Of a stretch of DNA of 64,000 bases, positions 46,362 to 55,347 are shown in pieces. This DNA is from Clostridium beijerinckii (GTDB lineage Bacteria > Bacillota > Clostridia > Clostridiales > Clostridiaceae), in NCBI RefSeq assembly GCF_036699995.1, contig NZ_CP144906.1:2371001-2435000 (forward strand), given 5' to 3'. The position numbers and the translations under genes were made by a program. The notes beneath the pieces were generated by a model that saw only the letters and a program-made list of their open reading frames with translations, did no database searches and was not told the origin of the DNA. The first letter of the stretch is position 1. Each line of letters opens with the position of its first letter.

Positions 46362-46765
46362 TGTTTCATTAAATAACTGATTACCCAAATAAGAGCAAGT
46401 TCTCATGATTAATTGTAGATTTTGTAATAAACTTACTGTTTCATAAGTTAAGGAGATTTATTAGGGCTGAGTGTGAAAAAAGTTTAAAAGGAATTAAAGT
46501 ATCAAGACACTTAATAACGTTGTTTGATAAGTAATTTGGGTGGGAGCGATGAAGAATTATTAGATATATTAAATATAATAAATAGTTAAGAACTAAAGAA
46601 GAAGTTAAGTGATGTTGATGATGAGTATAGAGATAGAAAAGATTTTTTTGATGTAAGATAGATTACAGAAAAGAGTTGGTAACGTCTAATTTTAATATGA
46701 GTTCTATCGGCTTATTTTCTAACTGCTATATAGTAAAGACAACTATGTTTAATGGAGTGAGAAAA
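46362..46765. other. Intergenic sequence with possible gene remnant
   Basis: Around 46545-46660 the + strand reads in pieces SDEELLDILNIINS-stop and DVDDEYRDRKDFFDV-stop, like a broken acidic reading frame. No intact gene. Confidence 0.3.
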
Positions 46766-47179
46766 ATGAAATATGAGGAATATTTTGAACAAATATGCTC
46801 AAGTGATATGAGTGATTGGTGTTATGAGGATGATATAGGAGTATATTTGTATAGAAATAATATCGATATAATTATAAAAAATGATATAAAGTGGCTTGAA
46901 AATAGTGATGATACATGTTATGAAGAGTGGACAAGTATTTTTCCTAATAAACATGCATATAATAAAAGGTTTATTCTTAAATATAGGGAGCAAATAATTA
47001 AGGTGGTATATGGAGTTTTTGTAGATGCATGTACATGTTTTATTCCTTTCCCGGATAAAAAAATGAATATTACAAAGCAACAATATGAAATAGGAAAGAT
47101 TATCAATAGTTTTATAACTTCAGATGAAAAATTTGAGTCTTATTTGCTTAAAGCTAAGATTAATATTATATCAGAATAG
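46766..47179 (+). CDS. 137-aa protein, unrecognised
   Basis: ATG 46766 has TGGAGTGAG upstream; the longer frame from TTG 46676 lacks a site. The protein (MKYEEYFEQICSSDMSDWCY) is acidic with five Cys and several Trp/Tyr residues, and contains VVYGVFVDACTCFIPFPDKK. It looks like a compact soluble domain. No family recognised. Confidence 0.6.
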   Translation: MKYEEYFEQICSSDMSDWCYEDDIGVYLYRNNIDIIIKNDIKWLENSDDTCYEEWTSIFPNKHAYNKRFILKYREQIIKVVYGVFVDACTCFIPFPDKKMNITKQQYEIGKIINSFITSDEKFESYLLKAKINIISE

Positions 47180-47726
47180 TTAAGAAAGTTATTTGAGAAA
47201 CCCATTAATTTATTGTCATTAGATTAGATAAATTATTACGGATTAATGTACTTCGATAAATAAGTTGATATTTGGAACCTTAGGTTATCCTAGTGAATTA
47301 ATTAATGTTAAAACGTATAAAATTTAATTTCAATATATATTTCGAAAAAATATTTTTTTTGAAATACAAAATAAGACAAAAAATATGAATAAGCTGTGAT
47401 AAAATTTATTTATAGTATTTTTACTAATGTTTTAGTCTAATTAAAATAAAAATGGTAATAAAAGAATGATGGAAGAGTGGTGAGTGTTTTACTATGTAAT
47501 AATAATTAATTATTTGTCAAAAAGTTGAACAGTTATATAGAAGAAAGTATATGCTTTTTATACGAACTCATATCTCAATATATATGGGGAAAAGAAATGT
47601 AAACGATGCTTGATTCTAAACTAATCCACCAGTAGTGAAGTTTTATGACTGATTTTAATGATAAATATTAAAAAGATCTATAAATCAGGAAGTGTATTTA
47701 TTCTAAACAGAGGGCAGGTGGAATTT
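47180..47726. other. AT-rich gap, no gene seen
   Basis: I find nothing convincing here, apart from a weakly supported upstream extension of the next gene. Confidence 0.4.
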
Positions 47727-47933
47727 ATGAGTAGTTGGCTTGTGAATTTAAATTCAAAATTTGCAGAAGAATTTGATATAAGATTTGATGGATTTATCGT
47801 TAAAGAAGAAGAAAAAGAAGAATTTTTAATTAAGATGAATAAGATTGCACGAGAAGTTGTTGAGCTAACTGATTTAAAGTTGAATGAATTAGATCTATTT
47901 GAGTGTAAAGAAATTAAGGAAAAATGTCTTTAA
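47727..47933 (+). CDS. Small 68-aa protein, unrecognised
   Basis: ATG 47727 is favoured by GCAGGTGG directly upstream; ATG 47658 has no site. The protein MSSWLVNLNSKFAEEFDIRF is acidic and probably alpha/beta, with one Cys pair near the end. No family recognised. Confidence 0.55.
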   Translation: MSSWLVNLNSKFAEEFDIRFDGFIVKEEEKEEFLIKMNKIAREVVELTDLKLNELDLFECKEIKEKCL

Positions 47934-48004
47934 TAAGTGTTTATTCTGTAATTTGATCGTGTTTCTAATTGGATCAATAAAATGTTTATAAGGATGATGA
48001 ACTT

Positions 48005-48199
48005 ATGTCAACATTAAAGAACTATGAAATCTATTGTGAATTCACAGATAGAAAAGTAAAAGTGAAAGAAAATTATATTTTAACTTGTGGAAAGATATTT
48101 CCTATAAGATGTTGTTATGTATTAGATGATGAAAGCAATATAAAAGAAATAATACATACTTGTAAGCATCGTGATAATGGAGAGTGTGTTTTAACTTAA
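48005..48199 (+). CDS. Small 64-aa Cys-rich protein
   Basis: The product has six Cys (positions about 11, 28, 36, 37, 53, 60), with CKHRDNGEC near the end, so it may bind zinc or another metal. It has strong beta character (KVKVKENYILTCGKIFPIRC). AAGGATGATG precedes the ATG. No family recognised. It lies 41 bp before the next small gene. Confidence 0.6.
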   Translation: MSTLKNYEIYCEFTDRKVKVKENYILTCGKIFPIRCCYVLDDESNIKEIIHTCKHRDNGECVLT

Positions 48200-48240
48200 A
48201 AGCATGATAATACTTTTGATATTCAGGGGGATGAGATGAG

Positions 48241-48429
48241 ATGGATTTAGAAGAAAAATACAAAGATATAATTGAAGCGTACACAAGAACAATTAAGGAA
48301 AATGATGAATTTGAGGATGGAAGTTATTCCTATAGAAAAAACAAGTTTAAGAGTAACCTTGAATATGGGGAGTTTAACAAGGAGAATAGGAAGCTTAATA
48401 AGAGAAATAAAAGTAAGAATTGGTCTTAA
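48241..48429 (+). CDS. Small 62-aa charged protein, possibly frameshifted into a membrane tail
   Basis: The start at 48241 follows CAGGGGGATGAGATGAG. The product MDLEEKYKDIIEAYTRTIKE is hydrophilic and ends KRNKSKNWS. The frame one base over (48272-48547) encodes, just beyond, a hydrophobic helix (LKWSLYLFVLFIVTYTVY) and runs into the terminator. A gene with a soluble head and a C-terminal anchor, broken or shifted near 48410, would explain both frames. Confidence 0.5.
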   Translation: MDLEEKYKDIIEAYTRTIKENDEFEDGSYSYRKNKFKSNLEYGEFNKENRKLNKRNKSKNWS

Positions 48430-48503
48430 ATGGTCACTTTATCTGTTCGTATTATTCATTGTTACATATACAGTATATTCGGGACTAAAAACATATAAAG
48501 CTA

Positions 48504-48543
48504 TAAGCAGCTCCAAGTTAGAACTTAATTTGGGGCTGCTTTA
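48504..48543 (+). terminator. Terminator after the small-gene cluster
   Basis: AGCAGCTCCAA pairs with TTGGGGCTGCT, then TTA. It overlaps the end of the 48272 frame. Confidence 0.8.
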
Positions 48544-48620
48544 CTAATATTTCAAGTGAATCAAACATTGATTTTCTAGCATTCTAATGATAAAATATAT
48601 TTAATTGTATTAAAATTATA

Positions 48621-48724
48621 AATATATATGTTGCAATTCACAATGCACATCTTACAATTACAACTAAAATTCTTACAATATTTTTAGAATTATGATGAAG
48701 AATTATTTTTGTAACGTATATTAT
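48621..48724 (-). repeat. Dispersed ~105-bp repeat, copy E, inverted
   Basis: Reverse-complement copy: AATATATATGTTGCAATTCA at the left and GAATTATTTTTGTAACGTAT at the right. It is the most diverged octamer block of the five. Confidence 0.82.
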
Positions 48725-48740
48725 ATAAAAAATGTTGATA

Positions 48741-48766
48741 TGGGAACTCTAAGCAGTTCCTTTTTA
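48741..48766 (+). terminator. Short terminator-like hairpin
   Basis: GGAACT-CTAAGC-AGTTCC followed by TTTTTATA. It lies right after repeat copy E. Confidence 0.55.
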
Positions 48767-49190
48767 TATAATTGTTTTAAGTATCTGAAGTTGGTTATGT
48801 AACCGATCAACAGGAACTAATTCATCCCTAGTCTTGATTGAGTTATTTTGTTTAAAGCTTTGAATATGAGATTATGTTTTTATTATATTAATATAATTAC
48901 AAAGAAGTGATCTTAATTATAATAGTTAGATTAATATATTAAAATTCGCTTATTTATAGAAAACATATAATGAGATGGTGGTTATCTGATTTTTTACTAT
49001 GTCTTTATCATATGTTTTTATTTATGCGCATTATTATATTTATAAATTATTTAGATAAATATAACGGTTAATATTTAGAGAGAATTATAGAAATTGTGTT
49101 TCCGATGAGCAAAGGTTTTGTATATGCATATTAAAAAATAGATATTTTAAAATAAAAATTTTGAGGGTATAGATGAGGGGTTAAGTAAAA
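48767..49190. other. AT-rich upstream region of the double kinase
   Basis: No gene seen. It should contain the promoter of the sensor kinase; no box is certain. Confidence 0.4.
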
Positions 49191-52100
49191 TTGAGAAAGA
49201 AATATATATGTCTACTATTTGGATTGATAATTATATTAATATTTTCCACAGGTTATTTTGTGAGTAAAAGTTTCTATAATAAAGCTCCTCTAGTTAAAAA
49301 TGGGTTTATAGATCTTTCGGATTGGGATTTTAATAAGGACGGAAATGTAAAATTAGATGGATATTGGGAGTTCTATCCTAATGAACTTTTATCTCCTTCA
49401 GATATTAATAATGAAGTGGCATTACATAAGTTTTACATTAACACTCCTGGCCCGTGGAGAAACCAAATTCCAAATGATGTGATATCTGATAAAGGAATTG
49501 GAACTTATAGAGTAAAAATTAAGATAAATAAAAGTGTCTTAATGTATGGTATAAAGACTACTCATATACGGTCAGCAAACAAAATATTTGTGAACGGAAA
49601 AGAAATTGGACAAAGAGGTAACCCAGAGCCAAGTTTTGAAGAAGGATATTTTTCAGATATTCAACGGACTGTTACATGCTTTAAGCCAGAAGGAGATACT
49701 TTAGATGTTATTATTCAGGTAGCAAATTTAGATTATTTTAGTGGAGGTATAATCCAAAGTGTTTTCTTCGGAGATTATGAAGAAATATTAGATTACTATA
49801 TCATATTTATCGTATTAGATATAGCAAATATATTAATTTTAGGTATCTTTGGGGTGTACTACATTGGAATTTATTTAAAAAATATTAGACAAAAGAAATT
49901 TTTATATATTGGAAGCATATGTATAATTTATGCTTTTGTTTCATCCACGGTAAATGAAAAGATATTTAATAAAATTTTTTCCTTTATGCCGTATTTTGGA
50001 ATTTTGAAAATAAAGCTAGCATTAATAAGCTTGAGTATATATCTAGTTCTCTTACTTATACGAAAATGTGGCAATGATTTTATTACTAGAAAAAATATAA
50101 AAATAGCAAAGTATATAATTTTTGCTAGTATTTTTGCAGTTTTACTAATACCAATGGAACTTGTGGGATTATTTGAAAATATAGTTGATATAATAAATAT
50201 ATTAATTTCTGTTCTTGTGGCTCTATCAATTATGAAAGCAATTTATCATAAAAGATATGGAGAAATAGGGAAAAAAGGAACAATACTTTTGCTTTGTGGA
50301 GTTATTGCGGCTTTAACTCAATATTGCATTTTTGTATTATACTATTCTTCAATAATTAAGAGCAACGTAATTCCCTTTATTACATACTTTATTTTCTTAC
50401 TTGCGGTTTTGGTTATTATTTTGAAACAACATATAAATGCATATAATAAAATTCAGACAATAAATAGCGATTTAATATCATTAGATAAGTTAAGAAATGA
50501 ATTTTTAATCAGCACTTCTCATGAGTTTAAAACTCCTTTGCATGGAATAATAAATATTGCCCAGACTATTTTAAATAAAAATGATAGAAACACAGCAAAG
50601 GTAGATGAAAATTTAGCATACATAATATCCACAACGACAAGATTATCAAGCCTTGTAAATGATATAATTGACTTTCAAAGTATGCAGAATGAAGATTTCA
50701 AGGTTAATAAAAAAGTATTTGATATTAATGGTATTGTACAGGCAGTATTTGATATTTTGGCTTATATGAGAAAGAATGAAGAAATACAGTTAATTAATAG
50801 TGTGCCAATTGGAGAATATTATGTTTATACAGATGAAAATAGGTTTAAGCAAATTTTATTTAATCTTATAGTTAACTCTTTGAAATACACTGAAAATGGA
50901 TTTATTCAAATTAAAGCTGATGTAGTAGAAAAGAATTATATTAATATAACGATTGAAGATACAGGTATAGGCATTGACGAAAAGTATCATGATGAAATAT
51001 TTGAAAGAAACATTGATATAGATAAAAATGTTTTTAATGGAATATTTCCATCTGGACTTGGACTTTCTATTTCTAAGTTGCTTGCATCTAGAATTGGTGG
51101 GGAACTGTATCTGAAGTGGTCAGAACCAGATAAAGGCTCAATATTTGTTGTAAAGATGCCTAAAACAAACGAAAATAGTGATGTCATTAGACAAGAAGAA
51201 CAGAATATTAAAAATAACATCATTACCTCAAGGAGCGATGAAAAACTTAGTACTAATATATTGTGTGAAACAACCGAAAATAAAAGCAATGGAGAAAAGC
51301 TAAAGATTTTACTTGTTGATGATGATGTATGCAATATCAAAGTTTTACAAGAAATATTTTATGACAGTAATTATGAAACTTTAGTTGCGTATAACGGGGC
51401 AGATGCCTTAGAATTAGTTAAAAAACATAAAGATATATCAATTGTATTACTTGACGTAATGATGCCAGGATTATCTGGCTACGATGTGTGTAAAAGGATA
51501 AGAGAAGAGTACAAGCTATTTGAACTTCCAATATTACTTTTAACAGTCAGAAGTACACCAGATGATATAGCATTAGGTTTTGAAGCAGGTGCTAACGATT
51601 TTTTAATCAAACCTTTTAATTTTATGGAATTAAAAGCTAGAGTAACAACTCTCCAAAAAATGAGAATTGCAGTAAAAGAAGCTTTGAAAATGGAAACTGT
51701 ATTTTTACAATCTCAAATAAAACCTCATTTTTTGTATAATGCTTTAAGTGTTATTGTTTCACTGTGCTATAGAGATGGGAAAAAGGCAGGAGAGCTTCTT
51801 GGAGAATTAAGCAAATATTTACGTTTCACCTTTGATATAGACCCTTACAATTCGTTTATAAGCTTAAAGGAAGAAATATCTTTTGTCAGATCTTATGTGA
51901 AGTTAGAGAAGGCTAGGTTTGGGGAAAGGCTTGAATTTGAATTTGATATTGATGAAGAGTGTTTGCAAAATACTATTCCAGCATTAGTTATACAACCTCT
52001 AGTAGAGAATTCAATACGCCATGGATTAGTGAAACGCATTTCTGGCGGTATAGTAAAGATATCTATTAAGAAAAGTAATAATTATATTAAAATTGTAATA

Positions 52101-52292
52101 CAGGATGATGGAGTAGGGATAGATTCTGAAAAGTTGAAGGGATTATTGGATTATAGTATATCAATAAATAGTGGATTGAAAAATGTTAACAAAAGACTTA
52201 TAAATGAGTATGGACATGGTATAATTATCGAAAGTAAGGTAGGGCAAGGAACTACTTCTACAATAAATATACCTGTGAAATTAAATATTTAA
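49191..52292 (+). CDS. 7TM-DISM sensor with two kinase modules (HisKA-HATPase-REC-LytS-type kinase)
   Basis: The 1033-aa protein starts at TTG 49191 with GATGAGGGG upstream. An N-terminal helix is followed by an extracellular beta-sandwich (about 35-200) like 7TMR-DISM sensors, then about seven membrane helices (205-420). The first kinase has His near 441 (STSHEFKTPLHG) and a HATPase (GLGLSISKLL). A receiver carries Asp near 753 (LLDVMMPG). A second LytS/YehU-type kinase follows (QIKPHFLYNAL, His near 845; NSIRHGL; DDGVGID). Both kinases look complete. It sits 18 bp upstream of a REC-SARP regulator, its probable partner. Confidence 0.93.
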   Translation: MRKKYICLLFGLIIILIFSTGYFVSKSFYNKAPLVKNGFIDLSDWDFNKDGNVKLDGYWEFYPNELLSPSDINNEVALHKFYINTPGPWRNQIPNDVISDKGIGTYRVKIKINKSVLMYGIKTTHIRSANKIFVNGKEIGQRGNPEPSFEEGYFSDIQRTVTCFKPEGDTLDVIIQVANLDYFSGGIIQSVFFGDYEEILDYYIIFIVLDIANILILGIFGVYYIGIYLKNIRQKKFLYIGSICIIYAFVSSTVNEKIFNKIFSFMPYFGILKIKLALISLSIYLVLLLIRKCGNDFITRKNIKIAKYIIFASIFAVLLIPMELVGLFENIVDIINILISVLVALSIMKAIYHKRYGEIGKKGTILLLCGVIAALTQYCIFVLYYSSIIKSNVIPFITYFIFLLAVLVIILKQHINAYNKIQTINSDLISLDKLRNEFLISTSHEFKTPLHGIINIAQTILNKNDRNTAKVDENLAYIISTTTRLSSLVNDIIDFQSMQNEDFKVNKKVFDINGIVQAVFDILAYMRKNEEIQLINSVPIGEYYVYTDENRFKQILFNLIVNSLKYTENGFIQIKADVVEKNYINITIEDTGIGIDEKYHDEIFERNIDIDKNVFNGIFPSGLGLSISKLLASRIGGELYLKWSEPDKGSIFVVKMPKTNENSDVIRQEEQNIKNNIITSRSDEKLSTNILCETTENKSNGEKLKILLVDDDVCNIKVLQEIFYDSNYETLVAYNGADALELVKKHKDISIVLLDVMMPGLSGYDVCKRIREEYKLFELPILLLTVRSTPDDIALGFEAGANDFLIKPFNFMELKARVTTLQKMRIAVKEALKMETVFLQSQIKPHFLYNALSVIVSLCYRDGKKAGELLGELSKYLRFTFDIDPYNSFISLKEEISFVRSYVKLEKARFGERLEFEFDIDEECLQNTIPALVIQPLVENSIRHGLVKRISGGIVKISIKKSNNYIKIVIQDDGVGIDSEKLKGLLDYSISINSGLKNVNKRLINEYGHGIIIESKVGQGTTSTINIPVKLNI

Positions 52293-52310
52293 GAGCAAGG
52301 GATTGAAGTT

Positions 52311-53435
52311 ATGATTAAGGCAATGGTGGTAGATGATGAAACTTTAACTAATGATCATATTTGTGAATTAATTAGAGATACAAGTGCTGAAGTTGAAGGA
52401 TATACAAATCCTCATGAAGCTCTTGATAATATAAAGAGATTTAAACCTGATGTGTTGTTTTTAGATATAGAAATGCCGGAAATTAATGGATTACAGTTTG
52501 CAGAAATGGTTAATTCAAGTGGATATGAATGTGAAATTGTATTTATTACAGCTTATAATCAATATGCACTCAATGCATTTCGAGTTAATGCTATAGATTA
52601 TTTGTTAAAGCCAATCATAGTTGAAGAACTATATAGTTCAATTGAACGTGTGAAAAAGAGAAGATTTTTAAATTCTAATGTCTGTCCAAATAAAAAGATA
52701 AAAATTTCTTTATTTGGAGGGGTATCTATATATATAGGAGAAGAAAAGAAACCTATTAGGTGGATGACAGCTAAAAGTGCTGAAATCTTTGCGTTCATGC
52801 TTCTAGGTAAAGATAATAAGGAGATATCTAAATGGAGATTAATGAACGAAGTATGGCCAGATAAGGATAAAGAAAAAGCAGATATTAATCTTAGAAGTAC
52901 AATTAGCCGATTAAATAAAACTTTTAGAGAAAATTCTATAAAAATTTCAATCATATCTACTGGAAATGGATATAAGTTACAAGTAGCAGAACCAGATATA
53001 AGAATAGACGCATTTGAATTAGAAAACTTAGTATTTAATATAACTGAAATAAATGCTTCTAACTTAGAAGGCTATGAAGGTATTATTCTTGATTATAAAT
53101 ATATGCTTCTTGAAGATTTCAATAGTGATTGGTGCTATTTTGAAAGAGAAAATTATCATAGATATTTTTTGAATGGAGCACGTAAACTTGTAAAATATTA
53201 TAAGGATATTAATGCTGAGCCAATTAAGATTTTAAAACTTGTTGAGCTTATTATTAAATATGAGCCTTACGATGAGGAAATGAGAGAAAATGCGTTGATG
53301 CTTCATTATAAGATCGGTGGAATAAAAAAAGCAGAAAAATATTATAATGAGTACTATGAAATGATGGAAAATGATTTGCAGATGGAGCCATCAGCAGCTG
53401 TAAAAGAATTATACAAATACATTTCAGATCACTAG
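52311..53435 (+). CDS. Response regulator with SARP-type output (REC-HTH-BTAD)
   Basis: The 374-aa protein has a receiver (about 1-120; Asp55 in LFLDIEMPE, Lys in YLLKPI) followed by an OmpR-type winged helix (about 130-225, WRLMNEVWPDKDKEKADINL) and a bacterial transcriptional activation domain of TPR-like helices (about 230-370, ending NDLQMEPSAAVKELY). This is the SARP layout, best known from actinomycetes. It is co-transcribed with the double kinase. Targets are unknown. Confidence 0.92.
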   Translation: MIKAMVVDDETLTNDHICELIRDTSAEVEGYTNPHEALDNIKRFKPDVLFLDIEMPEINGLQFAEMVNSSGYECEIVFITAYNQYALNAFRVNAIDYLLKPIIVEELYSSIERVKKRRFLNSNVCPNKKIKISLFGGVSIYIGEEKKPIRWMTAKSAEIFAFMLLGKDNKEISKWRLMNEVWPDKDKEKADINLRSTISRLNKTFRENSIKISIISTGNGYKLQVAEPDIRIDAFELENLVFNITEINASNLEGYEGIILDYKYMLLEDFNSDWCYFERENYHRYFLNGARKLVKYYKDINAEPIKILKLVELIIKYEPYDEEMRENALMLHYKIGGIKKAEKYYNEYYEMMENDLQMEPSAAVKELYKYISDH

Positions 53436-53549
53436 CTAATAATTTTTACGATTGGTACTATAAGCATTTACAAATATTAGGGAATATTAGACTATTATAC
53501 ATAATTCAAATAATAATTTATATTATAAAATAAAAATAAATACTCCAAG

Positions 53550-53595
53550 AAAGGTTGAAAATATACATAATTTACATTTTTAACCTTTTGTTTTA
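53550..53595 (+). terminator. Terminator of the kinase-regulator operon
   Basis: AAAGGTTGAAAAT pairs with ATTTTTAACCTTT, followed by TGTTTTATTT. Confidence 0.8.
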
Positions 53596-53717
53596 TTTGA
53601 TTTCTAAAAATAATAATATCTTGCCACAAATTTGCAACAATATATTTTGTAGAATAAAGTTGTAATAATTCTTTTTATAAACAATATTTTTTAAATTAAA
53701 TAACACAGGGGGTAATT

Positions 53718-53963
53718 ATGATGAATTTATTTTCTTCAACTTCTTCATCAAATGGTCTAGAGAGGGAGAGGCTAAAACTTATATTGGTACATGATAAAAC
53801 TGATATATCTAGTGATGTTTTAGATACTATAAGAGAGGAAATACTAGAGGTAATTGATAGACATATAAAAACAGACAATTCATGCAAAAAAATGATGTTA
53901 ACACAAGATACTGTAAATATAGATAATTATTCCATATTAATTGCTAGTATACCTATGAAATAA
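53718..53963 (+). CDS. minE: MinE-like cell-division topological factor, standalone
   Basis: The 81-aa protein follows the MinE pattern: an N-terminal MinD-binding/membrane region, then RERLKLILVHDKTDISSDVL with DTIREEILEVIDRHI, and a final beta strand NIDNYSILIASIPMK. MinE drives MinCD oscillation to place the division septum. minC and minD are not adjacent, unlike the common minCDE operon. The start (ATG 53718 or 53721) follows AGGGGGT. Confidence 0.85.
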   Translation: MMNLFSSTSSSNGLERERLKLILVHDKTDISSDVLDTIREEILEVIDRHIKTDNSCKKMMLTQDTVNIDNYSILIASIPMK

Positions 53964-54086
53964 TAAATAGAATATGTAATCCATGTGATAATATTACAGA
54001 TATAAAAATCTGCTTAAAAAGAAAACATATAAAAAGACTAGAAAGCTTGGCATAAAAATTTATATGAATATTAAGGAGAAATTACT

Positions 54087-54350
54087 ATGGATTTAGAAAG
54101 TATTAAGGATTCTATTGTGAAAAATATATATCATATTTCAGAAGGTCAAGAAGTCGAACTATATAATCATTTAGAGTATGATGAAGTTTTTTATTGTATC
54201 AAAGGTGAAGGCTTTGGAGTGCTTGACGATAGTGAAATAGAATTAAGAGTTGGAAAGCCTTTTGTTGTTCCGGCGGGAGTCTTGCACTCATTACGAACTG
54301 ACAGCAATTTATATGTTGCGTCTTTCTTAATTCCGGTACTTGAACAATAA
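54087..54350 (+). CDS. Small cupin-domain protein
   Basis: The 87-aa single cupin barrel has HLEYDEVFYCIKGEGFGVLD (motif 1, with His and Glu) and GKPFVVPAGVLHSLRT (motif 2, with His). These residues fit a metal site. It is too general to name a substrate. TAAGGAG precedes the ATG. Confidence 0.9.
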   Translation: MDLESIKDSIVKNIYHISEGQEVELYNHLEYDEVFYCIKGEGFGVLDDSEIELRVGKPFVVPAGVLHSLRTDSNLYVASFLIPVLEQ

Positions 54351-54360
54351 TTAATATTGT

Positions 54361-54416
54361 ATAAGTGTAAGTGATTACTATAAGCAAATAGGTAAACACT
54401 TACACTTATTTTTTTG
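54361..54416 (+). terminator. Terminator of the cupin gene
   Basis: ATAAGTGTAAGTG pairs with CACTTACACTTAT, followed by TTTTTTG; the loop is about 23 nt. Confidence 0.88.
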
Positions 54417-54501
54417 ATACTTATGTTGGAAGCTGCGGCAAAGTGGTATATAATGATGAAAAAGCTTATTTAATGTTTTAAATTGAAAGGGAGGAATAAG
54501 A

Positions 54502-54867
54502 ATGTCTTATTTATTCGTAGAGTATCCAAAATGTACAACTTGCAAACGAGCAAAAAAGTGGCTCGATGAACATCAAGTTGAATATGAGGATAGACATATA
54601 GTTGATAACAATCCTAAAATAGAAGAACTTCAAGAATGGATAAAGAAAAGTGGCTTGCCAATTAAAAAGTTTTTTAACACAAGTGGAACTTTATATAAAG
54701 AGATGAATTTAAGTCAAAAGCTTAAAGAACTTTCAGAAGAAGAACAAGTAAAGCTTTTATCAACAAACGGAATGTTGGTTAAGCGCCCTATTGTAGTTGG
54801 AGATGACTTTGTACTTGTTGGTTTTAGAGATGAGAGTTTATGGGAAGAGTCACTTTTGAAAGGCTAG
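54502..54867 (+). CDS. ArsC/Spx-family thioredoxin-fold protein
   Basis: The 121-aa protein begins YLFVEYPKCTTCKRAKKWLD with a CxxC (Cys11/Cys14) and contains IKKFFNTSG and KRPIVVGDDFVLVGF, the conserved RP-loop of the ArsC/Spx/YffB family. It may be an arsenate reductase-like or Spx-like redox protein; no ars genes are nearby, so the YffB/Spx-like reading is preferred. GGGAGGAATAAG precedes the ATG. Confidence 0.9.
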   Translation: MSYLFVEYPKCTTCKRAKKWLDEHQVEYEDRHIVDNNPKIEELQEWIKKSGLPIKKFFNTSGTLYKEMNLSQKLKELSEEEQVKLLSTNGMLVKRPIVVGDDFVLVGFRDESLWEESLLKG

Positions 54868-55010
54868 ATTAGTATTAATATAATGAGTCCTAACTGAGAT
54901 GGGTTTTGTATACGTAAATAAATGAAGGTAAGATAAGAACCTGGTGTGAGAAACAGCGGATTAGTATGCAACTAATTAATAAAAAATATAAGTTAATGAT
55001 TAAGTGATAA

Positions 55011-55056
55011 TAAGAAAGAGATATTTGAATTTAAATAAATATCTCTTTCTTTTTGC
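55011..55056 (+). terminator. Terminator downstream of the ArsC-like gene
   Basis: AGAAAGAGATATTT pairs with AAATATCTCTTTCT, followed by TTTTG; it lies about 145 bp after the gene. Confidence 0.9.
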
Positions 55057-55347
55057 GGAAATTATCAAGGATAAATAACTTGTAGAGATTGAAGCGCAAT
55101 TTATTATATGCTCTATAATTATGCAAGCTAATATATATCATGTTAAAATACATCAATAAAAATGATTAAATTTATCACTAAAATTACTATTTAAAATGTG
55201 ATATTCTATATATCATAAAGCAAAAGGCAAAATTTTCATAAAGCGCATAATAAAAAGTATTGATTAATGCCAAAATAGATATAATTGATCTTTTAATAGA
55301 TGTATGTAAGCGCATTTGTAAAATTGCTATATTGGGGAGTGATAGGG

